A stretch of 19,112 nt of DNA from Bacteroidales bacterium UBA1035. GTDB lineage: Bacteria > Bacteroidota > Bacteroidia > Bacteroidales > Dysgonomonadaceae. Position numbers and translations under genes: made by a program. The stretch is taken from NCBI GenBank assembly GCA_002316835.1, contig DCEG01000101.1, forward strand, positions 1 to 19,112, written 5' to 3'. Each line of letters begins with the position of its first letter. Positions within the stretch are counted from its first letter, which is position 1. Below are positions 7,720 to 13,489 of this stretch, in pieces. Under the pieces are notes generated by a model, which had not been told where the DNA came from, ran no database searches, and was given only the letters and a program-made list of their open reading frames with translations.

Positions 7720-7745
7720 TGAATAATACGAATGAATAATACGAG
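7720..7745. repeat. Tandem 13-bp repeat between cobQ and cobD
   Basis: Two adjacent 13-mers, TGAATAATACGAA and TGAATAATACGAG, differ only at their last base. They lie in the 60-nt gap between the cobQ stop and the cobD start, ending about 19 nt upstream of the cobD ATG in transcript terms. Function unknown; slippage duplication is the simplest explanation. Confidence 0.8.
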
Positions 7746-7759
7746 TAAAAATTCTAATA

Positions 7760-7794
7760 GTCTATTGTCTTCTGTCTTGACTCTTTTGTCTTCT
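7760..7794. repeat. Degenerate heptamer repeat at the 3' end of cobQ
   Basis: Read on the plus strand, five consecutive heptamers follow GTCTATT, GTCTTCT, GTCTTGA, CTCTTTT and GTCTTCT, that is, a (G/C)TCTnnn unit with 7-bp periodicity. The array covers the last codons and the stop codon of cobQ and encodes its low-complexity tail RRQKSQDRRQ. Confidence 0.7.
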
Positions 7795-9261
7795 CAAACA
7801 TTTATAAATATATTCCATATCCACATTTTCCCGAATAATGTTTGCCAGTTGATTGTATCCTTCTTCCTTAAGGGTTTTGTAATCGGTAACAGCTACATGA
7901 TCGGCGTTTATTTCGCTCAGCACAAGGTTAATTACCTCCGCATTATCAAAAATGCCGTGAATATATGTTCCCCACGTACGTGCGTTGAGATAGTATCCAT
8001 CTTCTTCGCCGTTATTCATGCGGCAAAGTGGTTGGCTGGTGGGCGTATCTCCGGCATGAATTTCATAACCATCGCCATGAGCATTGGTTTCTATGAATGA
8101 AAACGAACATTGACGGGTTTTCTTTCCGACTGACAACGTAGTTATTACGGGAAGAATACCTAAGCCGGGGAGTGAAGAAATATTGCCTTCTACGCCCTCG
8201 GGATCCCGTACCTCGTTGCCCATGATTTGGTAACCGCCGCAAATGCCATATACGGGTTTGCCCGCTTTGTGATGTGCAATAATAACCGTGTCGAGATGTT
8301 TCTCGCGTAGGGTTTTCAAATCGGATAACGTGTTTTTTGTACCGGGGATAATGATAATATCTGATTGCAAGAGGTTTGCAGCGTTATCAGAGTAATAAAG
8401 GTTTACACCTGAAGTTTGCTCCAGCATATTAAAATCGGTGAAGTTCGACAAGTGTTTAAGCAATACCACCCCGATATTGATTTTCCCTTGTTTGAAGTCC
8501 GATTTTTTTTGTTCGATAACTACGCCATCTTCTTGCTCAATAAATAATCCCTTACAATACGGGATGATGCCTACAACCGGTTTTCCGGTGATGTTTTCCA
8601 ATATCTCCTTGCCTTTTTCAAACAGTTTAATGTCACCACGGAATTTATTGATGATAATGCCTTTGATGGCTTCCCGCTCAACTTGTGGCAACAGCTTTAA
8701 GGTGCCGTACACGCTCGCGAAAACACCGCCTTTATCGATATCGGCAACCAGAAATGTAGCGGCCTGAGCACGCAATGCAACACGCATATTCACGATATCT
8801 TTATCCCACAGGTTTATTTCTGTAATGCTGCCTGCTCCTTCAATAACAATGGGATTGTATTGCTCCGAAAGACGGTCGAATGACTTCATTATCTCTTCGA
8901 ACAGAGCATTCCGATCGGTCTCATTGAAGTATTCCGTGGCGGTTTTGTTACCCGATGGTTTTCCGTTAAACACAATTTGCGAAGTGAGGTAATTGGTGGG
9001 CTTAAGCAGTACGGGATTCATTTCAACCAGGCAATCAATGCCGCATGCTTCTGCCTGAACCGCTTGAGCACGCCCGATTTCGAGATTGTTCTTTGTCGCG
9101 TAGCTATTGAGCGACATATTTTGTGCTTTGAAAGGTGCAGGCTTATAACCGTCTTGCTTGAAAATACGGCAAAACCCGGTGTTAATAACCGATTTTCCGA
9201 CATCTGAACCCGTGCCTACGAACATGATAGGACAAAGTGGGTGCGTGATTTCTTTATTCAT
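7762..9261 (-). CDS. cobQ: Cobyric acid synthase (glutamine-hydrolysing)
   Basis: The 499-residue protein amidates the b, d, e and g side chains of adenosylcobyrinic acid a,c-diamide using ATP and glutamine to give adenosylcobyric acid. The N-terminal dethiobiotin-synthetase-like domain has FVGTGSDVGKS (14-24) as its nucleotide-binding loop and the NMSLNSY segment at 48-54; the C-terminal class I-like glutamine amidotransferase domain has the nucleophile Cys341 in YGICGGYQIMG and a conserved His in GTYIHGIFDN. Length is normal for CobQ/CbiP and clearly longer than CobB/CbiA at its N-terminal domain. Its ATG overlaps the cobC stop by 4 nt. The extreme C-terminus RRQKSQDRRQ is encoded by a heptamer repeat and is probably not part of the fold. 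Confidence 0.96.
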   Translation of the reverse strand: MNKEITHPLCPIMFVGTGSDVGKSVINTGFCRIFKQDGYKPAPFKAQNMSLNSYATKNNLEIGRAQAVQAEACGIDCLVEMNPVLLKPTNYLTSQIVFNGKPSGNKTATEYFNETDRNALFEEIMKSFDRLSEQYNPIVIEGAGSITEINLWDKDIVNMRVALRAQAATFLVADIDKGGVFASVYGTLKLLPQVEREAIKGIIINKFRGDIKLFEKGKEILENITGKPVVGIIPYCKGLFIEQEDGVVIEQKKSDFKQGKINIGVVLLKHLSNFTDFNMLEQTSGVNLYYSDNAANLLQSDIIIIPGTKNTLSDLKTLREKHLDTVIIAHHKAGKPVYGICGGYQIMGNEVRDPEGVEGNISSLPGLGILPVITTLSVGKKTRQCSFSFIETNAHGDGYEIHAGDTPTSQPLCRMNNGEEDGYYLNARTWGTYIHGIFDNAEVINLVLSEINADHVAVTDYKTLKEEGYNQLANIIRENVDMEYIYKCLRRQKSQDRRQ

Positions 9262-9782
9262 TTTTCTATCATTACTACTTGTCCATATACGACATGTGTA
9301 TCAAAAGCTTTCTCTACGGAATAATTTTCTAACAAGATGAGGAATGCTCTTATTATTCCGGCATGAGTAACAATCAATATATTTTCATCGCTTTGCGACA
9401 AATGCTCAATAAAAACTCTAACACGGTGAAGCATCATCGCGAACGACTCGCCTTTCGGACACAATGTATTCACATAGTCATTAAACCATTCCTTGCCTTT
9501 GTCTGAGGCGTAAATCTCGTTCCATGTTTTGCGTTCCCACTCGCCGAAATTGTATTCTTTGATTCGGGCATCCACAATAATTTCATCCGATAACTCCCGG
9601 GCCAATATTGCACATCTTTTCAGCGGACTGCTGTATGTTTTATCGAATGTAATACCGTGTAATCGGTGTCTTACATCGGCAAGCTCCTGTGGAAACGTAT
9701 CGGCAAGTTCCACATCCGTTTGACCGTAACAAATGCCTTTCGGCATATCTACACTTGTATGTCGTACCAAGTAAAGTCGCAT
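9258..9782 (-). CDS. cobC: Alpha-ribazole phosphatase (histidine phosphatase family)
   Basis: A 174-residue member of the histidine phosphatase (phosphoglycerate-mutase-like) superfamily. The phosphoaccepting His8 follows Arg7 in LVRHTS; other active-site candidates are Arg56 (PLKRCA), Glu76 (IKEYNFGEWE) and His140 (VTHAG). The RHT variant followed by PKGICYGQTDVELADTF (14-30) is characteristic of CobC rather than of general phosphoglycerate mutases. CobC removes the phosphate from alpha-ribazole 5'-phosphate (or from adenosylcobalamin 5'-phosphate) at the end of nucleotide-loop assembly. It lies between cobS (1 nt gap) and cobQ (4 nt overlap), which supports the specific call. Confidence 0.93.
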   Translation of the reverse strand: MRLYLVRHTSVDMPKGICYGQTDVELADTFPQELADVRHRLHGITFDKTYSSPLKRCAILARELSDEIIVDARIKEYNFGEWERKTWNEIYASDKGKEWFNDYVNTLCPKGESFAMMLHRVRVFIEHLSQSDENILIVTHAGIIRAFLILLENYSVEKAFDTHVVYGQVVMIEK

Positions 9783-9783
9783 T

Positions 9784-10539
9784 TTAAATGTAAGTTATTA
9801 CACCAATGTATGTTGCATAGAATGTAATTTCACATAGCTGCTGCAATGTACCTAAGATGTCGCCTGTAAATCCGCCAATTTTTTTTTCGACATAGCGTTT
9901 TACGGCAGAAAAGATAATCAAATAAATAATAACTGCACATATGGCAATAAGCCATGATATAAGAAATAAAGGAAGAATACCTAATATCAAAGCTGTGACA
10001 AATGTTGTGCGGGATAATGGATTCCGGGAGTGCGATGATTTGCTTTTCTCCGTTCGGGCATATCTGGAAAACTTTACCAGAAGTACTGCCATAAACCTGC
10101 TTGACGCATGTGCTGCAATCAACACCACAGGAAGTTGATCGATTTCAATCGAGAAAAGAAGTGAGAACTTTCCAAGAAAAAGAAAAATGAGCGCTATTAC
10201 ACCGTAAGCTCCAACGTGACTATCTTTCATTATTTCCAAAATGCGTTCTTTGGTGTAGCCGCCGCCAAAACCGTCGAAAAAGTCGGAAACTCCGTCTTCG
10301 TGTAATGCTCCGGTGACTGCTACCATCGAAATAATGGCCGCAACTACTGCGACCGATTTTGGAAAAACAAGCATTGACAGCATAAAAGCAATAGCGCCAA
10401 CGGTGCCTACAATAATTCCGACCAAAGGGAAATATCGCAACGACTGAGTGAGGTTTTCCTCCGAATAATCAATTTTTCCTGTTGGTATGCGGCTGTAAAA
10501 TTGCAGCGCATGTAAAAAAAGGTTTAGCTGACGTTTCAT
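9784..10539 (-). CDS. cobS: Adenosylcobinamide-GDP ribazoletransferase (cobalamin synthase)
   Basis: The 251-residue integral membrane protein catalyses the last condensation, joining adenosylcobinamide-GDP with alpha-ribazole (phosphate). The family's acidic, metal-binding motif is present as HEDGVSDFFDGFGGG (80-94), followed by MKDSHVGAYG (104-113), both diagnostic of CobS/CobV. Hydrophobic helices fill the rest, with strong segments around 40-80, 111-150 and 180-215. Length is near the usual 245-260 residues. A perfect 29-nt palindrome lies just upstream of its start codon, between it and cobT. Confidence 0.96.
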   Translation of the reverse strand: MKRQLNLFLHALQFYSRIPTGKIDYSEENLTQSLRYFPLVGIIVGTVGAIAFMLSMLVFPKSVAVVAAIISMVAVTGALHEDGVSDFFDGFGGGYTKERILEIMKDSHVGAYGVIALIFLFLGKFSLLFSIEIDQLPVVLIAAHASSRFMAVLLVKFSRYARTEKSKSSHSRNPLSRTTFVTALILGILPLFLISWLIAICAVIIYLIIFSAVKRYVEKKIGGFTGDILGTLQQLCEITFYATYIGVITYI

Positions 10540-10555
10540 AAGTGGCTACTAGCTT

Positions 10556-10584
10556 TTGAAGATTGGTTGTCAACCAATCTTCAA
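10556..10584. repeat. Perfect 29-nt inverted repeat between cobT and cobS
   Basis: TTGAAGATTGGTTG and CAACCAATCTTCAA are exact reverse complements separated by one T. In the transcript (minus strand) this gives a stable hairpin beginning 8 nt after the cobT stop and ending 16 nt before the cobS ATG. The minus-strand 3' side continues AAAAGCTAG, not a U-run, so it is not a canonical intrinsic terminator in the direction of the operon. It could be an RNA-processing or stability element, a translation-control hairpin for cobS, or a protein-binding dyad. Confidence 0.85.
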
Positions 10585-10591
10585 GGTTCAT

Positions 10592-11602
10592 CTATCTGTT
10601 TTTTTCTACATCAAAAACTTCAGCTTCATCAAAACTTGCCATTTCGTTCAGAAAAATCAATGCCGATTGCAAGATAGGATAAGCCAGTGCCACGCCCGTT
10701 CCTTCACCCAAACGCAAGTCGAGATTCAACACGGGGTCGCCTTTCAGGTAGTCAACCATAGCACGATGTCCACGTTCATTGGAGGCGTGGCAAAAAATCA
10801 CATTGTCAAGTATATCGGGTTGCATTTCGTAAGCCGTGAGGAATCCTGATGTACAAATGAAACCATCAGCTAAAATAAGCATGTTTAATCTCTTAGCTTC
10901 GAGTACAGCTCCGGTAATCATTGCAATTTCCAAGCCACCAAATGTAGCCAGTATCTCGAGTGGTGTTTTAGGTGCATGTTTTTCAGCAACTTGTTTAAGT
11001 ACGTTGTATTTATGCTGTAATCCTGCATCCGTATGTCCTGCACCCCGGCCAATACATTCATCGAGTGGGACGTGGGTAAATTTGTTCAGCAGAAGTGACG
11101 CTGGCGATGTATTACCTATACCCATTTCTCCAAAACCGATTACATTACAACCGCGTTCAAATTCCTGGCGCACGCATTCGGCACCTTTTTCCATTGCCTT
11201 ACGGCAAATCTCTATGCTCATTGCCGGTTCGTGCAACATGTTCTTCGTGCCGTAAGCCAACTTGTGGTTTTCAATATTGCAGCCCTCAGGGAAATCGTAA
11301 TCTACACCGGCGTCAATAACACGCAGGTGGATATTGTGTTGCCTCGAAAATACATTGATACCCGCACCATTATTTACGAAATTCATAACCATTTGCCACG
11401 TAATCTCTTTTGGACAAGGGCTTACACCTTCATCTGCAATACCATGATCTGCAGCAAAAACCAGAATAGCCGGATTTTTAAGCTCGGGTGTGAGGGTATT
11501 CTGAATAGTGCCTATTTTTAGGGCGATTTTCTCCAATTTCCCCAATGAGCCCAGGGGTTTGGTGCGTGTGTCGATTTTTCTTTGTAAAGATTCTGTTGTC
11601 AT
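10592..11602 (-). CDS. cobT: Nicotinate-nucleotide--dimethylbenzimidazole phosphoribosyltransferase
   Basis: From the ATG at 11602 the enzyme has 336 residues; a TTG 63 nt further upstream would add a tail not expected in the family. It activates lower-ligand bases by transferring phosphoribose from nicotinate mononucleotide, giving alpha-ribazole phosphate or analogues. Signature segments are TRTKPLGSLGKLE (12-24), FAADHGIADEGVS (49-61), GFGEMGIGNTSPAS (156-169), the GRGAGHTDAG stretch (185-194), FGGLEIAMITG (221-231) and LRLGEGTGVALA (297-308), whose Glu300 is the expected catalytic base. A gap of 137 nt separates it from the upstream DUF4198 gene, the largest in the run, leaving room for an internal promoter. 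Confidence 0.96.
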   Translation of the reverse strand: MTTESLQRKIDTRTKPLGSLGKLEKIALKIGTIQNTLTPELKNPAILVFAADHGIADEGVSPCPKEITWQMVMNFVNNGAGINVFSRQHNIHLRVIDAGVDYDFPEGCNIENHKLAYGTKNMLHEPAMSIEICRKAMEKGAECVRQEFERGCNVIGFGEMGIGNTSPASLLLNKFTHVPLDECIGRGAGHTDAGLQHKYNVLKQVAEKHAPKTPLEILATFGGLEIAMITGAVLEAKRLNMLILADGFICTSGFLTAYEMQPDILDNVIFCHASNERGHRAMVDYLKGDPVLNLDLRLGEGTGVALAYPILQSALIFLNEMASFDEAEVFDVEKNR

Positions 11603-11739
11603 TATTATACTTATTTGTGAATATATTATTTCATTAATATGTTTTTGTTGATTTAGGAAGGACAAAGATTTTTAAGCCACAAAGTGACAATTCTCTTTTA
11701 ATATTTCACTCCCTTATTTTTCCCTTAATGTTATTGGCA

Positions 11740-12573
11740 TTAATGATCGTGCATGGCTGGTCCAAACGTTGGGTGAACCTCCAGTGTCAGTGAAGAATTG
11801 TAACTTTCCCAGAGAGAATCGTTTAGTTTTTTATGAACCGTTACGAACAGCAATACCAAGCCGGCTTGTCTGGGAGAAAAGGTGAAAATACCATCTGAGT
11901 TGGAGTAAATATTATTTTCTCTTTCGTTCTCAACATCGTATAAGTTACCGTGACGTCTTTTTAGATAATGTTCATCGTCGTAAGCTACAACAATACGCGC
12001 ATTTTCAATCGGTGCTCCATCGTTTAAAACGCAAAACGAAAGTGTGCCGCCTAAACTCAGACTGTGAGGTGAAGAAAGAGGTATAATTTCCACGCCTGTG
12101 TTTAGCGGTCTTGGCGTGTAGTCGGGGTTGCCTTTTAGTACGTAAGTGTCAGCACTGTTATAGTAACTTAATTCAATTTTATGACCCGTAAACCTCAATG
12201 TATCCTCTGAAAAATAAAGTTTTCCACCGGGTGTTTCTACGCCCCGGTAGCGTGGTCCTTTTCTTATGCCGGTGTTGATACGATAAGTACCATCTTCAAC
12301 AATATCAGGTTCCAGATAAACCGCACCTTTGGTCTTTGCAATGGGGGTGAGTTCGGTTTGACTACCATTGGGATTGATCATCCAAAAGTGGGGCGATGTC
12401 ATGGCAAAGTCTGCCTGAAACGGATATTCGGTAAAAGACGATTCAATAACCAGCCTGTTATGAAGTATCAAAAACTGATTGGGTTTTAAGAAAGGCACGT
12501 GTGCGTTTGACGAAATGGCAATAACTGATAGTGTCAGAGTACAGAAAAATATTTTAAGTTTTGTATTCATCAT
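11740..12573 (-). CDS. DUF4198-type exported protein, possible cobalt/nickel-binding
   Basis: A 277-residue protein with a cleavable signal peptide (basic start, hydrophobic core CTLTLSVIAI, predicted cut after SSNA at residue 24), leaving His25 as the mature N-terminus in HVPFLKPNQF. The body is predicted all-beta, with an Ig-like second half (around 170-270, GGTLSFCVLNDGAPIENARIVV and DGIFTFSPRQAGLVLLFV). This matches DUF4198 (COG5266, annotated from context as a periplasmic component of Co2+ transport). The C-terminus ends AMHDH. Lying between cobU and cobT in a riboswitch-controlled B12 operon, it may bind cobalt or a corrinoid in the periplasm; that is inference. Two tandem ATG codons occur at 12573 and 12570; the choice hardly matters. 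Either start keeps the signal peptide. Confidence 0.75.
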   Translation of the reverse strand: MMNTKLKIFFCTLTLSVIAISSNAHVPFLKPNQFLILHNRLVIESSFTEYPFQADFAMTSPHFWMINPNGSQTELTPIAKTKGAVYLEPDIVEDGTYRINTGIRKGPRYRGVETPGGKLYFSEDTLRFTGHKIELSYYNSADTYVLKGNPDYTPRPLNTGVEIIPLSSPHSLSLGGTLSFCVLNDGAPIENARIVVAYDDEHYLKRRHGNLYDVENERENNIYSNSDGIFTFSPRQAGLVLLFVTVHKKLNDSLWESYNSSLTLEVHPTFGPAMHDH

Positions 12574-12588
12574 TTGTTAAGTAATGTT

Positions 12589-13101
12589 TTATCCTTTGAT
12601 CTTTATAGGTATTCCGGATACGGTTAAATAAACTTCGTCGGCTGTTTTGGCGATGTGCTGGTTCATCCAACCCTGCAGGTCTGTGAAATGACGTGACATT
12701 TCGTCGGGAGCGTGAAGGCTCATCCCTATCTCGTTGCTCACGACAATAAGCGTGAAATCTTGTTCAATGAATTTGTTCCATTCTTGTTTTGCCTCGTCTA
12801 AAGAAGGGTTTAACTTGTACTTATTATCGAAAAAGATATTTGTCAACCAGAGTGTTATACAATCTATTAGTACTGTTTTACCTGTCAGGTTGTGACGGCT
12901 TAGGAACTTCTCTTCTTCGAGTGTAGTCCAAATTTCACTGCGGTCGGCCTGATGTCGGCGTATTCGTTCTTTAAAATCCTCATCCCAATACCGTGCTGTA
13001 GCTAAATACAAAGGATCAGTCGAAAAATCTTCGGCCAATCTTTGTGCGAACGAGCTTTTGCCCGAACGTTGTCCGCCTGTTATGAAAATTATTTTTCGCA
13101 T
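12589..13101 (-). CDS. cobU: Adenosylcobinamide kinase / adenosylcobinamide-phosphate guanylyltransferase
   Basis: The 170-residue bifunctional enzyme phosphorylates adenosylcobinamide and then attaches GMP to give adenosylcobinamide-GDP. It has the P-loop GGQRSGKS (9-16) right at the N-terminus, a candidate guanylylated histidine at H50 in RIRRHQADR, a Walker-B-like LIDCITLWLTNIF and the VVSNEIGMSLHA loop, all typical of CobU/CobP. Length is close to the Salmonella protein (about 180). Its start codon overlaps the end of the DUF4430 gene by 13 nt, suggesting translational coupling, and the DUF4198 gene follows after 15 nt. Confidence 0.96.
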   Translation of the reverse strand: MRKIIFITGGQRSGKSSFAQRLAEDFSTDPLYLATARYWDEDFKERIRRHQADRSEIWTTLEEEKFLSRHNLTGKTVLIDCITLWLTNIFFDNKYKLNPSLDEAKQEWNKFIEQDFTLIVVSNEIGMSLHAPDEMSRHFTDLQGWMNQHIAKTADEVYLTVSGIPIKIKG

Positions 13102-13478
13102 TCTTCCTTTTTTTTCTTGTTAGAGCAAACGTCTTTTTTGTATATCCATTCAACGGTGTCGCCCGGCTTCAAAAAATAACGAAAAGCGAGCGTGTCTGTG
13201 CTTTCGTCGTTCACGGTGTAATACCATGCCCTTTTGCCGATAACAGTACTGACGCCGTTAATGGTGCGAATGAAAATATAATCTTTTACAGGATGCGTTG
13301 TCACGCTTGCGCAACTTTGTACGGCAATCAGAGCGGTCATGCCTTCCTGCCATTTTACTTGAAACGTTTCGGCAGGTTTTTTGTCGGCGTAATTTACTTT
13401 AATGGTAATGATGTCTTTAGCATGTAAAGTAAAGGTACATAGGCAGATAATTAGCAAAGAAATGATTTTTTGATTCAT
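13089..13478 (-). CDS. Exported DUF4430 (transcobalamin C-terminal-like) domain protein
   Basis: This 129-residue protein carries a signal peptide (MNQK, hydrophobic IISLLIICLCTFTL, predicted cut after LHA at residue 20) and a single compact beta domain. The segments TALIAVQS (48-55), the KRAWYYTVND stretch (82-91) and LKPGDTVEWIYKKD (103-116) match the DUF4430 pattern, in which a Trp-x-Tyr-x-x-Asn turn is followed by Gly-Asp-x-Val-x-Trp. DUF4430 is related to the C-terminal beta domain of animal transcobalamin and intrinsic factor, which closes over bound B12. The gene lies 11 nt after the btuB-like receptor and overlaps cobU, so a role in surface or periplasmic corrinoid binding is a reasonable inference, not shown. 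The tail KKKKEECEK is lysine-rich with two cysteines (C118, C127). Confidence 0.8.
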   Translation of the reverse strand: MNQKIISLLIICLCTFTLHAKDIITIKVNYADKKPAETFQVKWQEGMTALIAVQSCASVTTHPVKDYIFIRTINGVSTVIGKRAWYYTVNDESTDTLAFRYFLKPGDTVEWIYKKDVCSNKKKKEECEK

Positions 13479-13489
13479 TGTGTTTTTGT

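Noticed and set aside
7753..7794. CRISPR-like array
   Set aside because: The units are 7 bp, degenerate and contiguous without spacers; no cas genes are nearby.
8438..8767. 109-codon plus-strand frame inside cobQ
   Set aside because: Antisense to the conserved CobQ coding sequence, without a promoter or family resemblance.
10556..10584. Terminal inverted repeat of an insertion sequence
   Set aside because: It is a single closed palindrome with no transposase gene, no second copy in the window and no target-site duplication seen.
10836..11255. 139-codon plus-strand frame inside cobT
   Set aside because: Antisense shadow of conserved CobT motifs; no sign of independent coding.
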